Assembly (NCBI GenBank): GCA_030533445.1
Contig: CM060066.1
Coordinates: forward strand, 36,092,235 to 36,156,234
DNA length: 64,000 nt
Reading direction: 5' to 3'
Source of the DNA: Cyprinodon diabolis
Lineage: Eukaryota > Chordata > Actinopteri > Cyprinodontiformes > Cyprinodontidae
A model generated the notes under the pieces. It had not been told where the DNA came from. It saw only the letters and a list, made by a program, of their open reading frames with translations, and ran no database searches. This document shows, in pieces, positions 10,201 to 20,386 of the stretch. Within the stretch, counting starts at the first letter, position 1; the number at the start of each line of letters is the position of its first letter. A program made the translations under genes and the position numbers.

Positions 10201-13200
10201 GACATTTTCAGCTAATGAAGAAAAAAGCTAATGTTTGAAAGACATTACCTGATACTACAATATTACGTTGCTTTATGATTTTGTGTATTTTGCTTGGTAG
10301 ACCTTGGCTCTAACTCTTTTTAACATCAACTGTCACTAAAATGTGCATTTCCTACTTTAAAAGAAGGTTTGTGACACATTTCCCAAGTAAAATTCAGCAT
10401 CACGGTTCCCATGCCGAAAGTGTATATTTGTTTACTGGAGAAAGCATTTACCAAAAGCAGCAATAATAGGTGATAAACTAAAAATGAGCCAGAGAGGATG
10501 TGGTTTGTCGCTGGAGGATGGTAGCAACAGAACTCTAACATACAGAGATTCGTTTTTAAAGCAAATGTATTTCTTAAAAATGTTCAAAACATCTTTTCCT
10601 CTTATTTTTAAGTCTAGAGTCTTCTCTTAAAAATATAGTAGAAGTTGGGTGGGGGGGGGGGTATCAATTCTATCAACAAAGAATTTGGGGAAAAGATCTG
10701 GATGATTTAGAGAGATTTAAGGTTTTGCTTACCTAAAGACCCGCCGCAAACAATCCAGCGTCTAAATCCCATCATTTAGTACGAAGGCGTTTAACGGTCT
10801 TGTTACTCAAGAAGCTGTCTTTAACATTTCCTTCCTCTGTGCAATAAGATATGCCTCTCCAGAAAGAGTTCACCAACAAAACCGATGCATGATTAGCACC
10901 TTTAAGCTGCAGGTTCTGATGTTCTTTTAAAATTAAAGCTGAATGCAAACAAGATGCTTTTTCACTCCTCCCTTTGCTTCTGTTTCTCTGCGTCTTTTCA
11001 TCTGACTACTAAAGCAACAAGCCCCGATGCTATCTTCCTCAAAAACTCATGGAGGAAGCAATTTGACAGTCAACCTCACAATCAAACATTCAGCTATTTC
11101 CGCTGTGACTGTGTGCAGAATCACTGGCCTGATGTCAGAAACCGATCCTTTTCCAGCACTGGTACATTTCTGTCTCACTTTACTTCACATTTGTGTGTAT
11201 TGACCTGCATCGATGTCAGCAATGTTCTGCATGCTGTTGTTGGACAAGCAGCTGCTGACACGGTTTCGGATCCACGTCGCGGGCTGAGAAAGACACAAAC
11301 ACACACATGTTTTGAAACTCTCCATTATAAGGCTTTTTTCTTTTTCCTCAACCGTCTTTTAGAATAGATGTGCAATGAGTTATGAGTGAAAAAGTTAATT
11401 TATTGCAGTACATCAATGAAAAAAGTGATACTAGAAAATGTAAATACTTATCCCACACAGAGTGATTTATTTATCTTGATTTTACTGACAGTAGACTATA
11501 GCAAACAAAAGGCCAACATGTAGTTTATTGGAAATATAGAATATTTAATAAGATCAATAAGATGACTAACAAATTTCAGAATTTCCCCATACAGTTCTAC
11601 AAGGCACTATGCCTTTTCACCTGGGTGATATGCATCATTATGGATCTTCTTCTACATGTATTCCTTCCACTCAACTTTCCATTGATCTATGTGCGTACAA
11701 CTAGTCAGGCTTCTTTTGCATTGACTGCTGGAGTTTAGTTTCCGTGTGGAGGGTGACTGTCTGCTGCATTACAGTCAATGTAGAAGTCTTCCCCATATAG
11801 ACTATGATATAACCATAGAAGAAGGTTTCTTCAGTAAGCATCTATTTTTACTTATATAATATTTTTTTTTCATTAGCTGTAAGCTGTGATCATCAAAACG
11901 ACTGAAAATGAGACCTTGAAATACACCACTCTGTGCATCATGAGCCTTTTCACATAACCTACATAAAATATAAGTTGCCTATTTTTTTTACATTTGTCAT
12001 TTCTTTAGATACATTTCTTCAGATCTGGTACCTCGTCCTCTTGAGAAATTAGGATTTGTCCATCTTCCAGGACACAGTTGGTGATGTCCCATAAGGGGAG
12101 CTCCTGAAGTGGAGCCCATTGTTGTTTTGGAGGTTCACAGGCTTGTGCTATTTCAACCTCCTCCACACCTGCAAAAAGACAATAATTTCACAAACACACA
12201 GAAGATAGAAATACAGAGACGAACCATGATTTTGGGTTAATTTTAACCCTTGTTTATTTTTCAGTTATGGTAATTACAGCCTGACATGACGACACTTATC
12301 TCCCTCAGTGTTTTGCCACACCCATTTACTGATATTATCTGTTTCTTCATGACATGCCAAGAGTTGTGCATATCCTGTTGTTTCTTAGTAGCTCAATATT
12401 CACACACTACTTCCTTAATTTGCACAGACTGTATGTTTGCTTTAAAAAAAAATGTCTGCAGACTTTAAAAGAAAAAAGTAGAACAAGAGCTACCCAATGA
12501 ATTAAGTGATGGTAAAAAGTGACTTGCAGAGAGAGAAATAAAGTTATGTTAACATAATATTCAGGCCCAACAACATACCTTCACTTGAACTACCTTATAA
12601 AAGGATGTTTAGAATAAGCTGCTTGATGGTGCAGCTTCCTCTGTGCCATCTGTGAGATTTCAGTTTTAGTCCGTGAGGCAGACACCCTGTCTAATTTTAA
12701 GGGTAGGCTTTCCTTTTTGATAAAGCTTATAATTAGAGTGGCACAGGTTATTCTGAGCTATCTCTATCATTATGCTGCTATAGACTTAGACTGATGGAGG
12801 ACATAGGGACCCCTATTTTATCATTTTGATTCATTCTATCTCTATTCTTCCACTCTGCAGAATCTGTTAGTTCAATCTCTAACGTTCTGTTCTCTCTGCT
12901 TTTTCTCATAGTAGCTTCGCCTCGTCTGTTCCTGTTTGGCTGATACACCATCCTGGAGAAAAATATCAGCTGTGCTGCTGATATCACTACCCTTGTTTAT
13001 AGATGTTGGAGATCAGCCTGTTTTTCAGTGTAGTCCTGTTTCTCTGACTATGACTGTCTGGATGTGCCCTCTTCATCCTCTGACATGGGAGTTGGCTCGG
13101 AGCTCGTCTGCCTGGCTGAGTGTTTCCTGAATGGGGCCTCCTTTTACAGCTGCTTTTTCTATCTCTGCTCCTGTCTCTTTGAACCCCAGTCGGCCTCAGT

Positions 13201-16200
13201 AGATGGCCGCTCACACTGAGCCTGGTTCTGCTGGAGGTTTCTTCCTGTGAAAAGGGAGTTGTTCCTCTCCACTGTCGCTACAAGCATGCTTGGTGTGAGA
13301 GATTGCCTTCGAGATAATGAGTCGATGCAATCAACTGGTTTTCCTTCGATAGAAAACTATGAATCAATCTGACTGGATGATCTGGTGAACTGTAAAGTGC
13401 CTTGAGATGACATGTGTTGTTAATTGGCGCTATATAAATAAACTGAATTGAATTTCACTGTAGGTTTAAAGGGTCTTATCTGCTACATACCATTAATACT
13501 TTATCCAAAATTCTACCCAGTACAGATTGTTTTCAGTCAGTAGATAACTTGTTTATAGTCATCATTAATAAGTACTGTGAACTGCTGAATTAAAAAAATG
13601 CACAATTGAAATATTTCAGTTGAGTCCACGCATAAAAGGTAAGTATTTAAAGATTAAAGTAGCATGATGCAGATCTTATTGGCTGATTTTGTGGCAATGT
13701 ATGACGCCATCATCACCATGAGTGAGGTGGCTGTTAAAAAAAATAGGATGCATTCAACACTTTTTCACATTGATTGCTTTTTGATTTACCAAACAGCACT
13801 ATTTCACCTGAATTAATTTTTACACTATGAAATTTTCAATAATTTATGTTGTATAAAAATACCTAATTATAGAAGTAATATTATAGATACATCTGAAGAG
13901 TTCATTGAAAATTGATAGTTTACTTTATTTATTTTTTTAAATCTTTTTATTTTGTAGTTGTAATAACTTTACCAAAATAAGATAAAATAACTTAATTAAA
14001 TTAATTTCATACAAAAAGTCATCATTACATTTAAAAAGTATATCTTAGCGAACTTAATAACAGATAATATAACAAAATGCAGGCATTTTTCAAGGCATTG
14101 AGTTTCCAAGATTCTTCCAATATTGGTGCTATATAAATAATCTGAATTGAATTTTATGGAAGATCAATTTATCGGATCATCTGGATTATAACAGCTGTGA
14201 CGACTCCCCTTTACTATGGGGTGGACCTGTTGTTGGTTCAATTTGCTTGTTTTCTAAGCCATAACGATGTTTTTGTTTTGGCTACTTTATAAAGCCTGGA
14301 ACTCAGCGCTACTCTAGACATTTTGAATTGAGAAATCTTTCTGGAAAGGAAGCAAAACATTGTGTGGTTTGGCTTTTTTAAAAACGTTTTTTGGAATGAA
14401 GGGTGTAATAATTAAGCATCTGGTGGATCTTGATCAGATATTTTTTTCTGAATTTGTGGTAAATCAGCAACATTTTAGAATTGCTTGGACAATATGTTAT
14501 TTTTCATTATCATAACATTAAGTTAAAGTGACCTACAGTATAAATGCAGCCCTCTATAAAGCCCATCCTTGTAATAACTTAAATCAGGTGCAGCACTCTG
14601 AATATTAAGGATGTTGTTTATCATTTTTTAACCTGCTCCTCCCCTTTCATCAATTTACAAAATAAAATTACTTCCAGATATCAGCTTGACTTGCCCTTTA
14701 ATTAATTAAAATCAACTCATTTATGCCTCCTATCAACCAGTTGTGCAATTTGGAGTTGTGTGCATCCCTTCAAAGCCAGCATTGCTTTTCAAGGAGAGCA
14801 CATTAGCCTACTCACTAATGTCTACGTCCAAATGCTTTAGCATGGTGCTACCCGCCCAATCTTAGTTCTCCTTTAAGTTTTCTGATGATGCCCACCGCTG
14901 CTGCTACAAAAGCTTATTTCTAACCTCCACGATTGTAGAATAGAGGTTTTAGGACAGTATATCCACACAAAAAAAAAATAATGCAGCCATTTTTGGCATT
15001 TACTTAATCATATTTAGTAACTTTAAAACAATTGTTTCATGTTGGCAGGGTAGGTCCGCCTAATGTTAAGCACCTGTATACAAAGTTAACATTTGTGTTA
15101 ATGTGCATAAAAAAAGAGAATTTTCATTTTATTTTATCTAGACAGCAAACCTGTGCTCTTTTATTTTTTAATTACCTTTGGACATTTGTAATTAAGGTGA
15201 TGAGTTAGGCACAGGCAAAAAACTTCAAAGTTCTGTTTTGGTCATGAGGAGTTATCTGAGGTTTTCTAAAAATACCAATAAAAATGAAAAGAATAACCTA
15301 AAAGCTTAAAGCCATCTTCCATTAGAAGAAGGAGCTGGACAGAGATTGGTTTCTTAGATAATGCCTTCACTACAGGTTCATGCAATTATACACAACTCTT
15401 TATCTCACAAGTCTGCCTTTTACTTTGTCTTTTCAGACTGATAGAAACATTTAATCAGTTTAGTTTTTAGAACGCCAATAGTTCAGTCCTTAAAATTAAT
15501 GTTTTGTAAATCTAGATGTAGCTCGATTCCAAGTGGATCGAACAAACTTAAAATCATTTAATAGGATGCATGTTCAAAATGTGATGGTAGTTGAGCCAAT
15601 ATAAGGTAGCCAAGTTATGAGCGTTTTTTATCATGTTATTTGCATTTTTACAAGGTCATCCCCTTAGTCAAAAGTTTCTGCATATGATAAACTAACAGTA
15701 CTATTAAAAACACTACCTGAGAATGAACCGTTTTTTTTGTGATATGGACGGCCTCTGTGGCTAACCACTGAGGGTTGTTTCCAGTTCAGGGTGGCATAGG
15801 CATTTGATTTACAGGTTGTATTTTTCTTATTTGCATTTTGAGTCTAACAAACTCCATCAATCCACCCCCCTCCTCCCACAGGAAGTTTAAGAGAAAAGCT
15901 CCATTTACTGAATATATTGCCATTCCTTCGAACACAGAAATGTTAATTAGTTTATGAACTAAATAGATTCTCAGATGTACAGTTAATTTGCCAAAGGGCC
16001 TCATGGGCCAGGTCATTGGCTGAAACCAGTATTACCAAAAATATCTTAAATTATAAAACACAAATATATTTTTTATAAGCCACTACGAAGAGTCATTTCA
16101 AATAAAAATTAAAAAGCAACGTGACATACTACATACATTCAATTATAACATTATGTTGTTCTAAACTAGAAAACAGATAAATGTGCAAGTTCTTCTATTT

Positions 16201-18423
16201 CCCTTCTTCATTAAAGGTGTGATTCTTAAGAAATGCATTTTTTTTCTGGCCCAAAATATCACTTTATGTTTGGATTCAGGAAGTAGTATAACTACATGAA
16301 GTTAGGAAAGTGACTGTGGCATTATTTCTTCCAGTGCTGTCCTTCCTCAGCATCCACGGCATCATTTCTATCAGATGTGGGAATTCTGTTCTGTTCTACA
16401 GCATTATTGTGTTTGAATTCACAATAATTAGATTTTAAGCAGTATATAATACTTTTAAACCGCTATTTGTTAAACTTGTAAGAAAATTATTATTGTATTG
16501 ATTATATGTTGTTCAGCTCTTGCTTAGAAGTCATTGTGTCAAGAGCTCTAAGCTGATCTTTCTCGTTCAATCATCAACCAAAAGCTTTTATAGACTACAG
16601 TAGCTATCCACACAGAAATCCCAGTCATAGTAAAAAATAAAAGCTTTTTCTTTTTTTTCAAAATATTTTTTGCTGTTATTATAGTGTTTTACATCTATAA
16701 TGTTTGTATATTATTATTTTTTATTCTTACTAATTGTTTTTTTTCATCTTTACACATTTAATTCTCTTCCTCTTCATCTTAATTCCAATCTTCTTATTTT
16801 GCTTACATTTTTATTTTTACTGTTATTAATTTCATCAATTTAATATTCTTTTTAATAAAGCTTTCCAATAAGTAATTCCCTACAGATACATGCTCTTTTA
16901 TTATTTAGGTTTTTAAATATCCACTGGTCCAGGATGTTCAATGTCCAGGTCAGAAATAGAGCTTCCAGGTTTTATTTAGGCGGTGTTTGATAACTTACCA
17001 GTTAATGCATTAATATGTGCACAGCCAAGGTGAGCAGGTTATATATCATGTTTATGCTGGACAAGATAGAGATTGAGGGCGTGGCCTGGGAGGTGGGGTC
17101 ATTGTGGTTTAGGGGTTGGTAGAATGAGCAGATCATTCATGGTGTCCTACCATTTTGCTTCATATTTTTCAATTACTTTCAACAGAAATAGAAGCTTCTT
17201 TGTACATATCTCTACCTTTTTTTTCTTAACAAATCACTGGTCGACTCCAATAATTTCCAGAATATTTTCAATCTTTCTCTCATTTTATATATTCAAAAAA
17301 ATGTGATAAGCATTAATAGATTAGATATCAACTTTATCTCAATTTTCTGACCTTAAGGTCACTCATTTCCATGTGAGCTGCCAGCATACAGCTTGTTTCA
17401 TTTTTGAATTAATGACTTCCACTTTTAATGTCAGCTGATTTTCAGGTACAGTAGTAACAATTGTTTTTCAGTAATGTTTAACTTCCTTGTCGCTTCTCAG
17501 CATGTCAGCTCAGAGGTTACATGTAAATATAACATGCTTCAGTAAAATGAAAAGAACTGGTCTCACATACCACACCTTTGTGCCACCAGAACATTTGAAA
17601 TGCAACAGGAAATCACAGTTTGGCCACATGTGGTGAACACCTTGCTACATGGGAGCCAGATGCTCATATAAGTAGGAGCGTGCGTGTTTTTTGTGCTGAA
17701 ATCATGCAGTCTAATAATTTTTTTAAATTATCATAAACATGTAAATGATCGACAACGTTCTGCCCACTTGAATGCATTTAGATTCAGATTATATTGGTTA
17801 CCTGGTAGTAGATTACTTGTGCTGTGGCGGCTCTGCAGCTTTGGCCTCTTGAGCTTCTGGGTCACATTCCACAGGTATTTTTTAAAGATTGCACCTCCAC
17901 CTCCTTTCTGCGAGGTGTCATTAGAGGAGCTCGCTGAAGCCTCTGGGGCGGCTGATGAAGAGGCTGAAGCTGCTTGGGCTGAGCTGGTAGAGCTGGAGGA
18001 TGGTGACAGAGCTGCAAACAGAGATCCAGGAGGCTCCGACAGGGCTCTTCTGAATGGGTTCTTTCTGGTTCCCCCTGCACCTTTCTCAGCCTTACTTCCC
18101 TCTCCACTTTTCCCAGCCGTTGAATTTTTGTCTCCAGGATCCTCACTCAGGGCTTTGCGCCAGTTTTGCATCTTGCTCCATTTGTTGCTGGAGGCCTTCT
18201 GAATCTTGTCGATAGTGGAGGTGGAGGGAGCTACAGCTCCATCTCCTTCTTCTCTCTGTTCGTTGAGCGTTCCCTTGGAGCCAGTGTGCCACTTGTATGT
18301 GTTGAGAGGGTCGGTGCTCTCAGATGTTTGAGGATGCTCAACAGGAGACTCCTTCTCTGGTGATCCCTGCTGCTTTGATGGAGGCTGCGTTGCAGTTTCT
18401 GATTCTTTCTCTTCGGTTCCCAT
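4165..18423 (-). CDS. rasal3: rasal3: Ras GTPase-activating-like protein 3 (SynGAP family), 14 exons, 3' end not found
   Basis: The protein is predicted to stimulate GTP hydrolysis by Ras at the membrane. Exons, in coding order: 17802-18423, 12032-12168, 11205-11283, 10011-10078, 9834-9910, 8929-9049, 8738-8836, 7989-8663, 7743-7887, 6453-6597, 6133-6369, 5852-6053, 5647-5738, 4165-4272. All junctions are GT-AG and keep frame across 935 complete codons plus 2 nt. Layout: disordered Ser/Ala-rich N-terminus with [14 protein letters not shown] motif near residue 237, split PH domain about 328-400, C2 about 405-540, RasGAP about 560-870 with FRENT (arginine finger near R649) and FLRFLCPAI (about 759-766). 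From memory of the family, NTYKWHTG, the WDI motif, SLFGL and [10 protein letters not shown] fit RASAL3 better than RASAL2, DAB2IP or SYNGAP1. The last exon found ends in phase 2, so the usual C-terminal coiled coil must be elsewhere. The start is the first in-frame ATG after upstream stops. In mammals RASAL3 is expressed mainly in blood cells. Confidence 0.9.
4515..4784. mobile_element. MITE copy B
   Basis: Second copy of the element at 635-936, same orientation, starting ACACTGCAAAAACTATCTAAG and ending TTTGCAGT. The copies differ by many substitutions, so they are old insertions. Confidence 0.7.
4785..5646. other. rasal3 intron 13, remaining part
   Basis: The intron is 4273-5646 and includes MITE copy B. 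The rest is AT-rich with T-tracts; no feature seen. Confidence 0.6.
5647..5738 (-). CDS. rasal3: rasal3 coding exon 13
   Basis: 92 bp; acceptor TTCCCTCTCAG, donor GTCAACAG|GTAAGT. It encodes [20 protein letters not shown], aligning with DTLEPLPTILRAIEE just after the GAP domain of mammalian RASAL3. Confidence 0.88.
5852..6053 (-). CDS. rasal3: rasal3 coding exon 12 (end of RasGAP)
   Basis: 202 bp; acceptor TGTTTAG, donor GAGCAG|GTGGGG. It encodes [19 protein letters not shown] and [19 protein letters not shown]. The second stretch resembles LALQLAVLHAQLCTI of mammalian RASAL3. Confidence 0.92.
6133..6369 (-). CDS. rasal3: rasal3 coding exon 11 (RasGAP core)
   Basis: 237 bp; acceptor TTTTGCAG, donor CACCCT|GTGAGC. 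It encodes [36 protein letters not shown] and [20 protein letters not shown] is the signature RasGAP motif and SLFGL is shared with RASAL3. Confidence 0.93.
6453..6597 (-). CDS. rasal3: rasal3 coding exon 10 (RasGAP)
   Basis: 145 bp; acceptor CCATGAAG, donor CATGG|GTGAG. It encodes [25 protein letters not shown] and [13 protein letters not shown], the helices that follow the arginine finger. NCEVDPLKC is typical of the SynGAP family. Confidence 0.92.
6598..7742. other. rasal3 intron 9
   Basis: An open frame on the plus strand at 6974-7252 (about 90 codons, rich in Lys, Gln and Arg) has no recognised homology. Nothing else seen. Confidence 0.55.
7743..7887 (-). CDS. rasal3: rasal3 coding exon 9 (RasGAP arginine finger)
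   Basis: 145 bp; acceptor TTCTCAAAG, donor CACTTG|GTAGGT. It encodes [19 protein letters not shown]. The Arg of FRENT (about R649) is the catalytic finger of RasGAPs, so catalytic activity is expected. Confidence 0.93.
7989..8663 (-). CDS. rasal3: rasal3 coding exon 8 (C2 domain and start of RasGAP)
   Basis: 675 bp, phase 0 at both ends; acceptor CTTGGCAG, donor GCTAAG|GTGGAG. It holds the C2 domain ([31 protein letters not shown]) and the entry to the GAP domain ([32 protein letters not shown]). Between the FART strand and LFWGEFF there is an extra stretch of about 31 residues rich in Gly, Ser and Thr (about residues 446-477). Confidence 0.93.
8738..8836 (-). CDS. rasal3: rasal3 coding exon 7 (PH domain, C-terminal helix)
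   Basis: 99 bp, phase 0 at both ends; acceptor TTTTATAG, donor AATAAG|GTGAGG. It encodes [20 protein letters not shown], the last PH strand and helix, nearly identical to [14 protein letters not shown] in the mammalian protein. Confidence 0.92.
8929..9049 (-). CDS. rasal3: rasal3 coding exon 6 (PH domain, first part)
   Basis: 121 bp; acceptor ACCCAAAG, donor TTCGAG|GTAAAC. It encodes [17 protein letters not shown] and [17 protein letters not shown], the first strands of the PH domain (compare GSRESL and LGEPHCFQV in mammalian RASAL3). Confidence 0.88.
9050..9833. other. rasal3 intron 5
   Basis: AT-rich; no feature seen. Confidence 0.55.
9834..9910 (-). CDS. rasal3: rasal3 coding exon 5
   Basis: 77 bp; acceptor CCACCTCAG, donor AAACTCAG|GTAGAA. 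It encodes the basic stretch [19 protein letters not shown] before the PH domain. Confidence 0.85.
10011..10078 (-). CDS. rasal3: rasal3 coding exon 4
   Basis: 68 bp; acceptor ATCTTCAG, donor CGTACGG|GTGAGT. In the joined frame it reads [19 protein letters not shown] and runs into VRGMIKRRL across the next junction, like VRGLLKRLK of mammalian RASAL3. Another frame contains an ATG (MQSRSGGRS), but that frame does not continue into exon 5. Confidence 0.8.
10733..10775 (-). CDS. possible alternative first coding exon of rasal3
   Basis: Tandem ATG codons (10775 and 10772) open a 14-codon frame, [14 protein letters not shown], ending at a good donor TCTTTAG|GTAAGC in phase 1. That is the phase exon 4 accepts, so a transcript starting here could skip exons 1-3 and keep PH, C2 and GAP domains. 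No convincing acceptor lies just upstream, which fits a first exon. Prediction from splice phase only. Confidence 0.35.
11205..11283 (-). CDS. rasal3: rasal3 coding exon 3
   Basis: 79 bp; acceptor TTTCTCAG after a pyrimidine-rich run; donor GATGCAG|GTCAAT is weak. Phase 0 in, phase 1 out, exactly what exons 2 and 4 need. It encodes [19 protein letters not shown], resembling the RPRVGSASSEGSIHVAMGNF region of mammalian RASAL3. The length and phase fit make it likely despite the donor. Confidence 0.75.
12032..12168 (-). CDS. rasal3: rasal3 coding exon 2
   Basis: 137 bp; acceptor TTTTTGCAG, donor GACGAG|GTACCA; phase 1 in, phase 0 out. It contains [19 protein letters not shown], which matches the WDIGGFTLLDGKLVL stretch of mammalian RASAL3. 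This match is strong evidence for the RASAL3 assignment. Confidence 0.85.
12890..13456 (+). repeat. L2-type LINE 3' tail, copy 1
   Basis: Contains CCCCAGTCGGCCTCAGTAGA, GCTGGAGGTTTCTTCCTGTG, GTGCCTTGAGATGACATGTG and ends GGCGCTATATAAATAAACTG followed by AATTGAATT. The same text recurs at 56230-56740 and, shorter, at 35622-35783. The GAATT-repeat tail suggests reverse-transcribed insertion. The L2 label is from memory. Confidence 0.7.
14199..14370. mobile_element. possible Penelope-like or LTR remnant
   Basis: Begins TGTGACGACTCCCCTTTACT and ends with TGAATTGAGAAATCTTTCTG then GGAAGCAAAACA. Similar text (GAGAAAGCCTTC...GGCGAAACG) is common in fish and resembles the terminal regions of Penelope-like elements, but no TSD or partner end was found. 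Weak. Confidence 0.3.
17802..18423 (-). CDS. rasal3: rasal3 coding exon 1 (N-terminus)
   Basis: The ATG is at 18423 (MGTEEKES). In-frame TAA codons lie upstream, so no earlier start is open in this exon. It encodes 207 residues plus 1 nt: a Glu/Pro-rich start, the conserved NTYKWHTG motif, [12 protein letters not shown] (similar to the FRRVLSAPP stretch of mammalian RASAL3), a Ser/Ala-rich low-complexity run, then basic [17 protein letters not shown]. The donor is CTACCAG|GTAACC. The long open frame on the opposite strand here (17684-18202) is a shadow of this biased composition. Confidence 0.85.
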
Positions 18424-18905
18424 TTCAGACTTTAACTTGCCTGCTGCTGAATTTCTCTCCAATTCAAATCTGCATTAACTACCTTCATAAGAGCTTATCC
18501 GGCGTCCTTATTTAATTTCTGCTGCCTTGAAGGGCTTTTTCTCTGCTAACATAGTCAAAGTAGTCTTCTCTGGTTCAGTCTCTGTTCTTGTCTCGTTTCC
18601 TGTCTCGTAAAAAACGTTATCCGGCAACAACAACAGGCAAGTAGCTGCTGTGCCTGCGGTTGCTCTGCTGCAGGTCTCAAACTTCTCTGCTGCATACACT
18701 GCTTGCTTCCTCATTAAGTGCCACTGAGAACTTCACCTTTTTGCAAATAATCCTTCTGTTTTTTAGACTTTATATTTTAATTACCAATCCTCCCTCCCTT
18801 TTTTTGCTTTAATGTTATATTTAAAAGAAAACCTAAACAACCTTAAAGAACAAATTAAACAGTGTGCGCTATATCAAAACTGGTTTTCACTATTGGACAA
18901 TAAGA

Positions 18906-18947
18906 GATAGTTAACATATATATATTTATATATATATGTTAACTATC
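18906..18947. repeat. perfect 20-bp inverted repeat with 2-nt loop
   Basis: GATAGTTAACATATATATAT at 18906-18925 is exactly complementary to 18928-18947, separated by TT. Most of the arm is TA repeat, but the GATAGTTAAC part is unique sequence on both sides. Confidence 0.9.
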
Positions 18948-19247
18948 AGGTTCATGAGCTTAAGGGAATTTCTAAAATGGTATTTCACACATTAAATAAC
19001 CTGTTTGAAAAATGTGACACTGTGTGCACAGCCAAGGATTACAACTTCTGTTTTAAGAAATCTTAAGAAAATGCATTTAATCCTTCTGACTGAGCCTGAC
19101 ACTATCTGTAAGAACAAAACCCTGTATCCACGCATTTGCAGTTGTCCCAGGCTACTTGTGGGTGTATTGCTGACTGTTGACTGTTAAAATCAATTTCCTG
19201 TGAGAGCAAGCCTGCACTTCCTGCCCTATTAGTCTGTCAAAGTCAGA

Positions 19248-19260
19248 AAACCACTTCCTG
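19248..19260 (-). promoter_or_regulatory. ETS-RUNX composite-like site
   Basis: AAACCACTTCCTG on the plus strand reads CAGGAAGTGGTTT on the gene strand: an ETS core (GGAAGT) overlapping a RUNX core (TGTGGT-like GTGGTTT). Such pairs are known in blood-cell enhancers. It lies about 830 bp upstream of the rasal3 start codon, a gene with blood-cell expression in mammals. Confidence 0.4.
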
Positions 19261-20386
19261 CTCTCAATCTTCTCTCGGTATGTTCACACCTGCAGGGTAT
19301 TTCTACATCCTATCCGAGGTCCACTCTATCTGCAGATAGAACAAGAGTCTGGACAATGTCTTACTTCCAAGATTTTCTAAAGTTGTTGAGACACTTGAGT
19401 TACAGCACTGCTGAATTGCAACTACATTTTAAATTTCTTTAAATTCCAACATACACAACAAGACTGACCAAAGTATTAGAATAAATACAAGATACTGAGT
19501 TTATGCTCTCATTATTCACAATATAAAATAGGTTTCAGCAGTCTGTGTAAATCACAGTTTAAATATTTAATATTGGTGGACAGTGGCAGCTCCAGAGATT
19601 TTTCTCTGCATGTGTTAAAGGGAAGCTAAGCATTGAGCTGATGGTGCTGTGAAGCACCTTTTGTTCCTACATTTTTATTGCACACAGGTAAAAACAAGAA
19701 CAGAGGTGTGCTAACTACTTTTAAATTTGCAAAAGTCCAACACTAAGGTGGATTATTAATGTGTTGTTTTCTGCTGTTCGGTTAAAACATATAAAAACAC
19801 GTGTAGAGTACAGTGCAATCTATGAACTGTTGTATTCAATTCACCTGATATCTTGAAAAATGCAGGGAATAATTGTGAATTCACCAGCGACATCTAGTGG
19901 TGTAGATGCAAGGCTATGAGTCTGTAAAGAAATAATTAATGTACAATTACTTATAATCAAATAGTTAAATTACATGTCTTAAATGAGTTTTATTTATATG
20001 TTTTTTCTTGTATCGTGTAGAAATTAGGCAAAACCTTGTCTATTAAAAAAGTTGGGGAAAAATACAAATTTCGCCAAGAAGAAAAGACAAATTTAAATAG
20101 GGTCAAATTAAAGTAACAATAATTCATAGAAATCCTCAGCTGAATAGGAAAGCACAAATGTGGACATTTATTTATGATGGAAAGCTCTCAGCAATGGTTG
20201 CACCACATGTTTTTTCACAGCACACAATATTTTCAGTTTATATCAAAGTTGAGAAAGAGAAAATAACTACTGAGACAGAAATAGAATTACTTTAAAATTA
20301 CTGTAAATCAAATCACATATGAAATAATGCAAAAAATGGCACACAATAAATATTTAAACTTTTAAAGTAATTTCAAAGTCCTTTTT

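Larger units (their letters stand above)
12169..17801. other. rasal3 intron 1
   Basis: 5.6 kb. It holds an L2-like 3' tail (about 12890-13456), a second short tail fragment (14115-14152) and a possible Penelope/LTR-like remnant (14199-14370). The remainder is AT-rich with T-tracts near 16650-16760 and no exon that fits the flanking phases. Confidence 0.6.
18424..19300 (-). promoter_or_regulatory. rasal3 5' flank and leader
   Basis: Sequence upstream of the rasal3 ATG. It includes an upstream frame of 68 codons (18508-18714) and, at 19190-19270, several TTCCTG (ETS-type) sites. Where transcription starts cannot be seen, and no clear TATA box or CpG island is present. Confidence 0.4.

Noticed and set aside
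10954..11367. 137-codon plus-strand open frame
   Set aside because: It overlaps rasal3 exon 3 on the opposite strand, has no recognised domain and no splice partners.
11715..11782. Hairpin CATTGACTG...CAGTCAATG as a microRNA precursor
   Set aside because: Only the outer 9-10 bp pair well; the middle does not, and no known mature sequence was recognised.
15740..15800. tRNA-derived SINE-like text (GTGGCTAACCACTGAGG)
   Set aside because: A plausible A box is present but no convincing B box at the right distance and no flanking repeats.
17684..18202. 172-codon plus-strand open frame
   Set aside because: It is antisense to rasal3 exon 1, whose Ser/Ala-rich composition removes stop codons on the other strand.
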